From the NCBI GenBank assembly GCA_900491605.1, contig UESW01004996.1, positions 254,467-318,466 of the forward strand: a stretch of DNA of 64,000 nt, given 5' to 3'. A program made the translations under genes and the position numbers. Positions 46,188 through 56,984 of the stretch are shown here, one piece after another (position 1 is the stretch's first letter; each line of letters begins with the position of its first letter). The notes under the pieces were generated by a model. It ran no database searches and was not told the DNA's origin. It saw nothing but the letters and a program-made list of their open reading frames with translations. The DNA is from Calamus simplicifolius (Eukaryota; Streptophyta; Magnoliopsida; Arecales; Arecaceae).

Positions 46188-47985
46188 AAAATTAAACTCA
46201 AGTGTCCAAACACTCAAGGGATAAGCACATTAACAAGATACTTAAGTTTATGCAAATATAATACAACCAAAAGAGCTAAGGGCCAACAATTGTTGTCATT
46301 CATAACAACATCATCTGATGGTAGTGGCAATTTATCAAATTAAAAATTTGACTAAGAGGCTTGCAAAAGAGCAATGGCACGAATGATTATACTTGATGAA
46401 TTGCCATTCAAATTTGTGAAGAAAAAGAGTTTAGAGAATTTTGTAAAGTTGTGCAGCCACTTATCAAGAATATTTCAAAAACCACCATTGTTAAAGAAGT
46501 TTACAAAATATACAAGTTAGAGAGGGCTAAATTGCAAAAGTTGTTTCGGAAAAGCATTCATCGAGTAAGCTTGACAACAGATTTATGGACTTCAAATCAG
46601 AATATTGGGTATTTATATTTGACTGCTCACTTTGTGGACTCTTCTTGGAAGCTTCATAAGCATATCATCAATTTTTGTGTTCTTCCTTCACCACATACTG
46701 GCAAAGCCATCTCTTCTGCAAATGAATCTTGTTTAAATACTTGGAAAATCAGACAAGTTTGTGCTGTTACTGTTGATAATGCATCATTTAATGATGTTGC
46801 ATTAAACACTTTGCGAACAAATTCAAGAATGAAAGATGGTTTGCTTGGGGATGGTGATTCTTTATACGTTCGTTGTATTGCACACATTTTAAACTTGATT
46901 GTGAGAGAGGGAATGAATAAAATTAAAGATTGCATAGCTCGTATTCATAATAGTGTAAAGTGGGTAAAAAGTTCTCCTAGTAGAGAATAAGCATTTGAAA
47001 GATCATGTGAAATGGTTAGAATTTCAATCAAAATGTCTTTGTGTTTGGATGTGTCAACACGTTGGAATTCGACATACCTAATGTTGAAGCATGCTTTACC
47101 CTTTGAGAAGGCTTTCAAGCATCTTGCATCTGATAGTGATGCCTTTAGAAGAATCACTCCTTTTGAAGAGGACTGGAATTATGCTAGAGTACTTTGCGAC
47201 TTCTTAGGCATATTTTTTGAAACTACTGAGATGTTGTCGAGTACCAAGTATATCACGTCATCCATACATTTTCGTTATGTCGACAAGATTCAAGATGCAT
47301 TAAATTCTTTTTTAGTTGTGCAAACTGACCCTCTCCTTCTTCGTATGTGCAACAAAATAAAGGAGAAGCTTTGTAAGTATTGGGATTCTGTTGATAAGTT
47401 TAATATCTATTTGCTTATTTCTTGTCTTGGATCCATGGTACAAGTTAGATTATTTACATTGGTGCCTTAAAAGGAGTTCTTCCAATTGATGCTACTTCTA
47501 TAATATCAAGAAAGGTGTATGATAAAATGGTTGGGTTGTATGAAATGTTTCAAGTTGAGGCTTCTTATGCATGCTCTTCATCCCAAGGGAGTGTTTCAAC
47601 ATTGCTTCTTCCATGACTGCTATTGATGATAAGAAATATGAGGAGTACACGTGTGAAAAAGAGTAGAGTAGTTTTGATTGTAGCATGTCTGAAGTTGATG
47701 CCTACCTAAAAGATCTTCAAAAGAGGGCGGTAGAACCATTTGATATTTTGGCATGGTGGTCTACTGCTACAAAATACAAAACATTAGCATGTATGGAAAG
47801 AGATATTTTGGCTTTCCTATTTCTACAGTAACATATGAATCTGCATTTAGTGCGGGAGGCCGTGTTCTTGACCAATATCGTAGTTCTTTGACACCAATGT
47901 TGGTTAGTGTTTGATTTGTACTCAAGATTGGTTAAGAACTGCACCAAAGGATCCAGAATATGAAGAACTCATCGATTATTTGGAT
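45948..47985 (+). pseudogene. hAT-family transposase (BED finger) pseudogene
   Basis: The start ATGGAGGAT follows an acceptor-like TTTTTAG. An N-terminal BED zinc finger reads SVWADFERICD..CKYCKIKLKC...TRYLSLC (46115-46255); the usual His of the pair is Tyr. Then come a stop at 46341, LDELPFKFVKKK, and the catalytic core LTTDLWTSNQNIGYLYLTAH (46572-46630), AVTVDNASFND (46764-46796) and RCIAHILNLIVREGM (46870-46915). A further frame holds DVSTRWNSTYLML (47045-47085). The C-terminal dimerisation region DILAWWSTATKYKTL, then YESAFSAGGRVLDQYRSS, lies near 47740-47890. At least four frame breaks make it inactive. It resembles plant domesticated and mobile Ac-type transposases. Confidence 0.85.
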
Positions 47986-48471
47986 AAATATGCAAAAGTA
48001 AAATGTATTTTTTTATATTTTGAATTATTTATCATTCTTTCAATACAATGTTTGACTCATGTTTGTTATTGTTTTCAAAGGAAGCTGAAAGTATTTCAAC
48101 AACTTCCTTTTCTCTACCTCCTATTTTACTAAAAGATTAATATATTGAAGGTATTAGTTGTATTCTCAAATGTGTTTTCTTTCTAAATCTTGTTATATTA
48201 GATAATGGCTTGTATGCTGTTCAGATGCCTGAGTCTTATGTTAACATTGGCACCTTTTAAGCATTTCATTACCCTTTACTACTATTCTGTCTTTTCTTTT
48301 TGAGATGACAGGGCTTATTTGCTTTTAAGATCCTTCATTAGACTTATTTTATTTTATATTACTCCCTAATCTCATTGAATATATGATTAACTTTTTTTTT
48401 GTTTTGACATTGAATGTGTGGGCTATGAAATCATGACTTGGAGGGCATTTCTAAATGCAACCGTTGTGATT

Positions 48472-49128
48472 TGACACTCTATCTGAGCCAAGGGCCATGA
48501 TATTAGGCAGACTCAGCATTTCCTGACTCGAATGGCATGCAAATTGCAATCGTCAGGAAATAATAGCTGATAATGCCTTCCTAAGCCAACTCAATCTTCC
48601 TAAGCCAATAAAGCCAAAAATAGCTTAGTGCCTATAAATAGCCCAATCTCAAAGCACCTATCAGCTTCCTTGGTCGTCGATCCTCTAACTTACAGGATTC
48701 GAATTCTACCAGCCCCATAACCAACCAGATTCGAATCAGATTCGAATCGTAATGCTCTCAGCTTTCCAAGACACGTCCAAAAAGTTAGGTATTAATCGGC
48801 CATCATTCCAACAGTCTATAAATGCTTGGTCCTAAGACCATTTTAGGTATGCTCTATGCCTCTATGCTTACTCTAAACTGAAAAAGCTTAAGCAGATTTC
48901 TAAAGCTCTCGAGAGGCTATTCTTGAGGGACTCTTCTACGAGAGCTTTCTTCTGATATCTGATTGCTAAGAAATTATCACTGACTTGGGCATCAGAGGGT
49001 CTTTCATGGAGGCCACCCCAACACTTTCTATGTGAAGACTATCTTGTAGGTTCACCCAGATGGGAGATCGCCATTCGGATCTAGGAGCGAGTTGCACCCA
49101 AGTTGAAGAACGGATTTCTACGGCAATA
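48472..49128 (+). repeat. 5' LTR of Tat element 2, second part
   Basis: It aligns from about 48600 with 61390-61917 of the 3' LTR and ends ...GGCAATA at 49128. TATA-like boxes lie at 48633-48640 and 48817-48824 (3' LTR: 61431-61438 and 61605-61612). The stretch 48472-48600 matches the 3' LTR only weakly, so there has been a deletion or rearrangement after the hAT insertion. Confidence 0.82.
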
Positions 49129-49131
49129 GAT

Positions 49132-49149
49132 TGGCACTAGAGGAAGGGC
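49132..49149 (+). promoter_or_regulatory. Primer binding site of Tat element 2
   Basis: TGGCACTAGAGGAAGGGC lies three bases (GAT) after the LTR end. It differs from element 1 at two positions, both G to A changes. Confidence 0.8.
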
Positions 49150-49213
49150 CTCAAGTCCCATTAAACTTAAAATCAAGGAGACAAGGTTCTTGATCGGAAG
49201 AACAATTCCTCTG

Positions 49214-50893
49214 ATGGTCAATCAAAGAAAAGCAACCTCATATGCTCCAGATTAGGCCATTTCTCAGAGGCCTGATCCTGCAAACAATGTGGCACCCTCA
49301 CAGCCACCGCCAATAGAGGTTCCTCCACCACCATCAGCAACTCCGATCACCCAGGACCAATTCACTATACTGGTCCAACAAGTCCAAACCCTGACTCAGC
49401 TAGTGTAGAACCCCTCTACCCACTATTTTCCACTTCCCGATGGAGTTGTTGCCCCTATTTCATCGACGATCCCCTCTTCCAGTTCATTCGAAGTTGTAAG
49501 CCATTTGCAGCAACCCAATCATAAAGGGGCTAGACCGATGCCACGGAAAGCCAGAGATAAAATCCCGCTCGGATTTTGGAGCTCGTTCACTTTTTCTAGT
49601 ACTTTCCCGCTATGACTCTATGCTACGACCATGGTCCCCTCGTTCTATCTCTCTCCCATCACTCGAGATGAAGGAGTTCAGTGACAACTCCAAGATGCAC
49701 TAGGAGTGGCACCGAGAATTGGGGGTTGTTAAGCAAATCTACCTCCTCAGTCGAAGGCAGAATAGGCCATCCCCTTCACTGAGGAGATTATGCAAGAGGT
49801 AATCCCTTCTTATGTTAAGCTTTTCGCCATCGAGCCATACCATGGATCCAACGACTCGAATGACCACTTGAGTACTTTTTGATCCATCATGATGTTCCAT
49901 GAAGCATTAGATGTGATCCTGTGTCGAGCCTTCCCCTTCACTCTTAGGGGATCAGCAAGAACATGGTTCAACGTTATGAAGCCGAGCTCCATCAATTCCT
50001 TTGACGAGATGAGCTGCCTATTCATCAACCAATTTATCAATAGCCATCGCCACCGAAGGAGATCTGACTCTCTCTAAAGTTAAACAACGAGAGAGGAAAT
50101 CCTTGAGAAGTTATCTTGGCCGCTTTAACACGACCATGCTAGAAGTAGACCACCTCATTCATGAGGTAGCCATATCCGCCTTGGCTGGTGGAGTATCGAA
50201 GGAGGATGATTTCTACTTGGCAATGGAGGTTAACTACTCGAAAAACCTCTCCGATATGATATCTCTGGCGAACAAATATGCCAGGGTCAAAGAATTAAGG
50301 AGATCAGCCCGAGCCGAGCAAACCAGGAAAAAGGAGAAGAAAAACTTGAAGAAGGATCGACCCCTCATCATACAAGCCCGTCTCACTGTCAAAGAGCTCA
50401 TCTTCCATCGCCTAGAGATTGCACCAAAAGCTCGGCACAGAGATTCAATCAGTACACTTCGCTCTTTGCACCACGGGTATAGATCTTGATGGAGATCAAG
50501 TGATTACTTCCTCGGCCACCACCCCTTTGAAGAAATATAGCTTGGAGGAACATGATAAAATACTATTGATTCCATCGAGATCATGGGCATGACACCGAGG
50601 AGTGTTGGTAGCTTCGGAATGAGATCGAGCAACTCATCCGCCGAGGAAGACTGGACCGATTCAGAAGGCCCCCTGAGCCAAACAATGGAGGAGATCGTCA
50701 ACATGAGCCCCGACCATTACCTTCACCTAAACCTTCAGCTATTGGCAACATTAATATGATTGCCAAGATTGGCAACATTAATATGATTGCCAAGATTGGC
50801 TCCTCCCTAGCTCAGTTGAATGAAGAAGAAAATCTGCCAAAGAGGGTCCGATCCGAGGGACTCTCTTTTTCAGATGAGGACTTCCAAGGGGTA
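49214..50893 (+). pseudogene. gag of Tat element 2
   Basis: It starts MVNQRKATSYAPD and soon meets a stop. A Pro-rich N-terminal part and QDQFTILVQQVQTL follow. The gag domain includes GSARTWFNVMKPSS, SYLGRFNTTMLEVDHL and DFYLAMEVNYSKNL (49940-50250). The His/Cys knuckle region (YHRDHGHDTEEC-like, in a shifted frame near 50570-50605) and SFSDEDFQGV close it. There are multiple stops and shifts. Confidence 0.75.
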
Positions 50894-50896
50894 TAG
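50894..50896 (+). other. In-frame UAG between gag and protease, element 2
   Basis: The sequence reads GGG GTA TAG TAT CCA. Both sides are in the same frame (DEDFQGV before, YPYEDDLVALNMNDYD after). The position matches 39639-39641 of element 1 exactly. Confidence 0.85.
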
Positions 50897-51450
50897 TATC
50901 CATATGAAGATGATTTAGTTGCTCTTAATATGAATGATTATGATGTACATCGAATTTTAGTTGATAGTGAAAGCTCCGTTAATATTTGTATTTTGATGCT
51001 TTTGTGAGGATAAAATTGCGAATGAAGGATCTTCGAACTATAGACTCTACCTTGGTAGGGTTCACCGGTGACACTATCACTCCCAAAGGAGTCATTACGT
51101 TAGTGGTCCGAGCCAGCACTTGGCCTTGTATGGCAATTGTTCATGCAGATTTTTTGATGATCAAGCTTCGATCATCATACAATGCTATCCTTGGTAGACC
51201 CGAACAAACGTCCCTTAGAGCCGTCATATCCATTCCCCATATAGCTATGAAATTTCTAATAGAATGGGGAGTGGGGATAGTTCGGGGAAATCAAGCCGCG
51301 GCTCAATACTGCTTCATCATTGACCTTCAATCCAGGAGACTCGAGGTTGATGGGCTGGATACTCGGAAGAACTTTGCTAAGAAACGGAGAGAGCCAGTCG
51401 AAGATCTCAAAGAAGTGCCGCTCGACGAGGCTCGTCGGACCGAACTATAA
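50897..51450 (+). pseudogene. Aspartic protease of Tat element 2
   Basis: The active-site region reads RILVDSESSVNI, so the Gly of the D-x-G-S pattern has become Glu and the site should be inactive. A shift near 50985 moves the rest to another frame (RIKLRMKDLRTIDSTLVGF). The segment after it continues towards reverse transcriptase (TSLRAVISIPHIAMKF). The element 1 counterpart keeps the motif. Confidence 0.8.
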
Positions 51451-52860
51451 AGATCGGATCTCAGTTGGAAGGAAAGCCTCGGCAAGACTTAATTGAGTTT
51501 CTCCGAAGGAATGTTGACGTCTTCACTTGGTTAGCCTTGGATATGTTGGGGATTAGTCCGGACATGTTTGTCCATCGCCTTAATGTGGATGAAACGTTCT
51601 GGCCAATCAAGCAGAAGAAAAGAAGCTTTGCTTCCAAATGATTGAAGGCCATTGAAGAAAAAGTTGATAAACTCATTAAAGCGAACTTCATTCAGGAGAT
51701 AAATCATCTATATTGGCTGGTAAATATTGTGATGGTGAAAGAGTCAAATGATAAATAGAGGATCTATATTGACTTCACTGACCTCAATAAAATTTTCTGA
51801 AGGACAGCTTTCTTCTGCCAAGGATCGATCAGCTTATGGATGTTATCTCGGGCTACTAGATGCTGACCTTTATGGATGCATATTCAGACTACAATCAAAT
51901 TCGAATGGCACCTAAGAATGGAAGAAAAGATTGTATTCATCACTAACCGAGGTATTTATTATTATCGAGTTATGCCTTTTGATTTGAAGAATACAGGAGC
52001 AACATACCAAAGATTGGTCAATAAGGTCTTTAAAGAACAAATTGGTCGAAACATGAAAGTCTATGTTGATGATATGCTGGTTAAAAGCAAGAAAACCTCC
52101 AAGCACATCGATGATCTCATAGAAAGCTTCGCGGCGCTAAGAAAGTATCAGATGAAGCTGAATCTAACCAAATGTGCTTTTGGAGTTAATTCTGAAAAGT
52201 TCTTGGGTTTTATGATCTTCCATAAGGGCATTGAGGTGAACCCCCAGAAATTCATGCTCTCCAAGAGATCGCACCCCCTAGATCAGTCAAAGAGGTGCAA
52301 TATCTTATTGGAAGAATAGCAGTTTCAACTGCTTCGTTGCCTGATCGGTCAAGAAATGTTTGCCTTTTTTAGGGCACTTCGGTTGGCTAAGAACTTCCAG
52401 TAGACTACATACTGCTAGAAATCCTTCGAGGACCTCAAAAGTTACCTCAACTCATCGCTACTCCTTAGTAGCCCGAAGCCCGAAGAAATCTTATATTTAT
52501 ATTTGGCAGTTTCAGAAAGTGTAGTTGGTTCTGTGCTGGTTCGAGAAGAGAATAAGCTTCAATGATCAGTTTATTATGTCAGTAAATTGCTCCGTGATGC
52601 CGAAACAAGGTATACTCAGATCTAAAAGATGGTGTTAGCTTTGATAACATCTGCTTGGAAGCTGCATCCCTATCCAGGCATACACTGTGATAGTTCTAAC
52701 CGACCAACCTATTAAGTCGGTTCTTCACTATCCAAAAGTGTTAGGGAGAATGGCTAAATGGGCTATCGATCTGAGCGAATATGATCTTCAGTATCAGTCT
52801 CGTTCGGCCATCAAGGCTTAAATTCTAGCAAACTTTCTCCTTGAGCGTACCATACCAGAG
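51451..52860 (+). pseudogene. Reverse transcriptase and RNase H of Tat element 2
   Basis: Reverse transcriptase includes ITNRGIYYYRVMPF, then the catalytic YVDD box at 52062-52073 (KVYVDDMLVKSKKTS) and KLNLTKCAFGVNSEKFLGF. The RNase H part (about 52330-52860) is recognisable as YLYLAVSESVVGSVL, AETRYTQI and YDLQYQSRSA in mixed frames. Stops occur about every 100-200 bases outside the 51876-52319 open stretch. Confidence 0.82.
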
Positions 52861-52889
52861 AATGGCTCCACTCCAGGGGTTTTCGAGCA

Positions 52890-53290
52890 ATCGTTATGGC
52901 TGCTTCATGCAGATGGATCCTCCAGCATCAATAGTTCTGGCACTGGCTTAGTCCTTACCAGTCCAAAAAGAGCAACATTTGAGTACGGTATCTGTTTCTC
53001 CTTCTCAATCTTTAATAATGAAGTTGTGTATGAGGCTCTGCTCACTAGACTCCAAATCACTCGTGACCTAAAAGTTAAGAGGCTAAATGTCTACACCGAC
53101 TCTCAACTGATCGCTGGTCACGTGTGAGGAGAATTTGAAGCTAGGGAGCTGAACATGGTTCGGTATCTTCAAAAGGTATGCGATTTATCCTCTTGCTTTT
53201 CTAAACTTGATGTTATTTAGGTCCCAAGAGCTAAAAATGTGCACGCCAACCTTTTATCTCTCATGGTAACCACAGATTCGATGGATCTCG
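52890..53290 (+). pseudogene. Second RNase H domain of Tat element 2
   Basis: It reads WLLHADGSSS, GSGTGLVLTSP-like sequence, YEALLTRLQITRDLKVKRLN and VYTDSQLIAGHV, then a TGA. The last acidic position is changed (VHANLLS where element 1 has MRADLLS). This is the Tat-specific extra RNase H, degraded. Confidence 0.75.
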
Positions 53291-53439
53291 AGTAGAAATT
53301 TTATCTGGAAGTCTTGGAGAAGTCCAACATTGCCGACATTGATCGAGTGATGCAGATTGAGGCCAAACCATCTTGATTCGACCCAATCCTCAAATACCTT
53401 AAAGAAGGCTATCTTCTGGCAAACAGAAAGAAAGCGAGG

Positions 53440-54612
53440 AAATTGTAGATGCAAGCATCTCATTATGTCCTATTTAATGATTGGTTATACAAGCGGTCCT
53501 TTTCCATGCCATTACTTAAATGTCTTCGGCTGTCAAAAGCTGACTACGCTCTGAGGGAGGTCCATGAAGGTATCTGTGATAGTCATCTGGTTGGTCAAGC
53601 CCTATGTCACAATGTCCTGCGCCAAGAATACTACTGGCCAACCATGTAGAAGGACTCGGACGATCTCGTCCGAGCTTGCGATTCATGTCAGTTTGGCCTT
53701 CAAAAACTCCCTTCCGCTCACCTAATACCAATATCATCTGCTTGATCCTTTGCCAAGTGGGGAATGGATATTCTCGGTCCTTTCCCACCTGCCATCAGAT
53801 AGAGAAAGTTTTTATTCGTGTTAATTGATTACTTTACTAAGTGGGTCGAGGCCAAGGCAGTTACTCAGATCACTAAAGCTCGGCTAAAGATTTTGTATGG
53901 AGATCCATTATCTGTTAATTTGGCCTTCCGCATACCATCATCATCGATAATGGTTGGCAATTTGATAATCCAAAGTTTCAGGAGTTTTGTGAAGATCGTG
54001 CTATCAACTAGTGGCTCACATCAGTCAGACATCTCAGGCCAATGATGAAGCAGAGGTAACAAATCAAATTTTATTATAGGGAATTAAAGCTCGGCTCAAT
54101 AGAGCCCGAGGCAGATGGGCAGACGAGCTTCATCATGTTCTATGGGCTTACCGAACCACCCAAAGAATTTTCGCTGGTGAAACTCCATTCAAGATGGCTT
54201 TCGGCACTAAATCCGTCATTCTTGTGAAGGTGGGATTACCCTCACCACGAGTGGAGAGCTACTCGAAAGAGTTAAACGACGAGCAGCTTCGAGCCAATCT
54301 TGACCTAATAGAAGAAGTCAGAGAAAAAGCTCGGATTCGGATGGTTGCTTACAGCAACGAGTGGCTCGATACCATTTCTCCCAAGTCAAAGGAAACTTAT
54401 TCCTTTCTGGCGATCTTGTGCTCCGCAAAGCAGGTCTCCAAACCATTGGAACAAGAAAAATTATCTCCAAACTGGGAGGGCCCCTATCAAGTTACGGAGG
54501 TCATTGGACCCGGTGCCTACAAAACTCCAAGATTTGGATGGAAAGTCTATTTCCTGAACATGAAATGCGGATAACCTCCGAATATACTATTAGTGAAGTA
54601 CATCTAAACTGA
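53440..54612 (+). pseudogene. Integrase of Tat element 2
   Basis: It includes LREVHEGICDSHLVGQALCH and QEYYWPTM (zinc-binding N-terminal part), KWGMDILGPFPPA, and the first catalytic Asp in LIDYFTKWVEAKAV (about 53820). The second Asp region (IIDNGWQFDNP) is in another frame. The C-terminal block KLSPNWEGPYQVTEVIGPGA lies at about 54460-54520. Many stops make it inactive. Confidence 0.8.
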
Positions 54613-54734
54613 GCCTATTTTGCCTGCAATAATAAAGTTTTACTTTAATGTTTGAAATATTCTGTCTCAATCAAAGTTGATGAAAGATAGGTTTCACCTA
54701 ATCAGCGACCCATGGGTCCCATTTTTTGAACCTT

Positions 54735-55345
54735 GGCACAGCCGAGCAACTTTCTTCGAATCTCAGCAGGACCGAGCAACTTTCTCCATACCTTGACAGG
54801 GCCAAGTAAAATATTTCTCTATACCTTAGCATAGCCGAGTAATTTTCTCCGTACCTTGGCAGAGCTAAGTAAAACATTTCTTCATACCTTAGCACATTCG
54901 AGTAACTTTCTCCGTACCTTGGCAGGGCCAAGTAAAACATTTTTCTATACCTTGGCAGGGCTAAGCAAAATTTTTCGTACCCCAGCATGGCCGAGCAAAT
55001 TTTTGCAAACCTCGGCATGGCCGAGCAACTTTTTTGAACCTCGGCAGGGCCGAGCAATTTTTTTCGTACCTCGGCATAGCCGAGCAACTTTCTTCGAACC
55101 TCGACAGGACCGAGCAAATTTTTTCGTACATCGGCACGATCGAGCAACTTTCTCTGAACCTCGACAGTGCCAAGCAAATTTTTCTGTATCTCGGCAGGAC
55201 CGAGCAACTTTCTTCATACCTTGGCTGGGCCAAGTAAAATTTCTTTGGGCAAGCATTCTTCGAGTAACAATCTCCGCATCTCAACGGAACAAGGTAAAAT
55301 TCTCTCTCAGCCTTGGCATGGCTAGGCAACTCTCGGTATGTCCAA
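54735..55345 (+). repeat. Minisatellite 1 of element 2
   Basis: About 19 units of roughly 30 bp run head to tail. The unit is CTCGGCAGGGCCGAGCAA plus a T-rich tail and GTAC or GAAC. The core CTCGGC(N3)GCCGAG is an inverted repeat. Tails alternate between CTTTCTTCGAAC-like and ATTTTTTCGTAC-like forms over much of the array, giving a 60-bp dimer. Long repeat-encoding ORFs on both strands are by-products. A perfect palindrome GACCCATGGGTC lies just before the array (about 54707-54718). Confidence 0.85.
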
Positions 55346-55879
55346 ACAATTCTCCTAGTTTTAGTAAATTGAGTAAAAACTCTCAAAGGGATTCACATGA
55401 CCAATGGTTCATTGAATATCATCAAGGCCGCCCAGGTCTTCCTATGATTCGAAAAGAGTTAAGTACTCTGCTCTCAAAGTTTCAACATGGCCCTACATAA
55501 CTTCAACGGGGCCAAACAGAATTTTCGATGCACTTAGTAAAGTAAGTTCCTCCTAATGACTTACAATCTCGTTCTATCTGGGAGCACTAATTCGAACCTC
55601 CAAAAAACTAAGCATTTCCTTTCTTAAAAAAGAGTTTCATGAGATTCCTATGTCTCGACAGTACTGAGCTTTTCTTGTACTATTGAGGGTTTCTATACCT
55701 CGGCAGGTCTAAGCCTTTCCTGTTAGAAATTCATGTATTTCAAAAAATCTAGACCTTTCTTGGATCTTGATAAAACGTGCCTAAGCGTAATCTATACCTA
55801 AAAAAACTGAGGCATTTGAAGTGCTGAATTTGCAAACAAAAGGAACAAACAACAAGAAGAGACAAATGATTGAAGAAAA
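55346..55879 (+). other. Non-coding spacer of element 2
   Basis: Decaying copies of the dyad repeat continue here at low density (for example ATACCTCGGCAGGTCTAAG near 55694). No ORF with support was found. Confidence 0.5.
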
Positions 55880-56600
55880 AGCTCTTTTATTCCAAAATAC
55901 TTCATTACAAAAGATTACAACCCATTACAAGGCATTACAAGTATAATATAGCACATGAAATACAAAAAAGTTTTGACAAACAAGAAAATTTCAACTACGA
56001 ACGTCGCCTCAAAAAGGGCTTTTGCTTCGAAAAAGAGAACTCTGTTGAGCTCCAATCTCCAGGACGCTAGTCAAAGATACAAAAAAAGAAGCAACCTGAA
56101 GAAACTTACCTTCGACTTTCCATCCTCTAAGAAGCCACCTGATGGATCTTCAAGTGGATCAGCAGCTACTATGGTTAACGAAAAGCTTGTGGAAGCTGAG
56201 GCCCATCAAGAATTGCATTCCCAATATGGCCTCTATGTTTCCTCAATGAATGGATAGAGCCAAGTAGAAAGCACCCACGTGCGCTTCCTGTATGACTTCT
56301 ACGCATCCTTTGCGCTTCACGTATGACCTTCACAGCTCCTCCCTCTTTCTTTTCCTTCTCCTTCTTATTCCTCATACTTAAGCTCCGAGAAGAGGGTGCA
56401 CTCCATGGCCCTTTGGGAATGGCTTGCTTTTCAACAACTTCTTCATCCAGATCATCAGAACAAGCCAAATCTCAAAAGGAAAAGCCGATCTTACGGCCTC
56501 TAACTTTGACATGGAAAAGACCTCAAAGATTTTCTTCCACTCTCAAAATAAGGAGGTTTTCTGACTACACTCAAAGTCTTCTACTCTTCCCCTTTTTATG
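55880..56600 (-). other. Second antisense transcription unit, element 2
   Basis: On the minus strand a TATA box (CATAAAAAGGGGA, 56600 downwards) leads into a region aligned with 34235-34921 of element 1. A frame at 56468-56175 contains DLDEEVVEKQAI and VIREAQRMRRS, matching the DEEV and VI(C/R)EAQ marks of element 1. Near 55990-55930 a hydrophobic stretch (VVEIFLFVKTFLYF) matches ELACLNIFF. The 3' block (CTTGTAATGCCTTGTAATGG, TTTTGTAATGAAG, GAATAAAAGAGC; complement of 55884-55950) is a good plant poly(A) region. No intact frame spans the unit. Confidence 0.5.
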
Positions 56601-56984
56601 GCTATTAAGCGGGGAATGGTTGTCATTAACAAAGAGGAAGCTCTGAGACTCGAAGCGTGACTATCATAGCACATTGAATCCATTGAAACCATGTGCCAAC
56701 ATCTCGTTGGACTTTGTCGGGTACACTGGAGTCCCTCCTCATGCAACGAGAAAAAGCAAAAGATCTCCCCTCGATCATGGATCAGGGGACTTAAATGCAA
56801 AGGGCTATTTTTGGCTCCCCATGATATTAATAAGTATGGGAAACCCCCTACAGAAAAACGCATGGCCTAATAGCAATCGATTACTTGATGTGTATGAAAG
56901 ATAAACTTGCATTGAAAAGAGAGCATATTAAATGCAAGACAGGAACCCTGGGAGATGCTAAATAAAGTTTGGAAAAATCGAGCC

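Larger units (their letters stand above)
42834..48471 (+). mobile_element. Decayed hAT transposon inside the 5' LTR of element 2
   Basis: The left terminus TAGGGGTGCAACTTGGGC at 42834 is followed by clustered CAACCCAAACC and ACCCAAACCTG words, as in hAT subterminal regions. The interior codes for a broken hAT transposase (45948-47985) and contains a 979-bp tandem duplication. The right terminus is degraded. I place it near 48471 because CTCTAT recurs there (left flank ATCTCTAT at 42826-42833), and LTR-like sequence seems to resume with the TATA-containing part at 48630. 42860-44220 is non-coding leader or intron-like DNA, and 47990-48470 is AT-rich trailer. Confidence 0.7.

Noticed and set aside
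54735..55345. CRISPR-like array
   Set aside because: Units are degenerate, adjacent and without unique spacers. The genome is eukaryotic, and the array is a minisatellite of a retrotransposon.
54698..55500. Long repeat-encoding ORFs on both strands across the array
   Set aside because: They are translations of the 30-bp minisatellite (period a multiple of three), with no start context or conservation in element 1.
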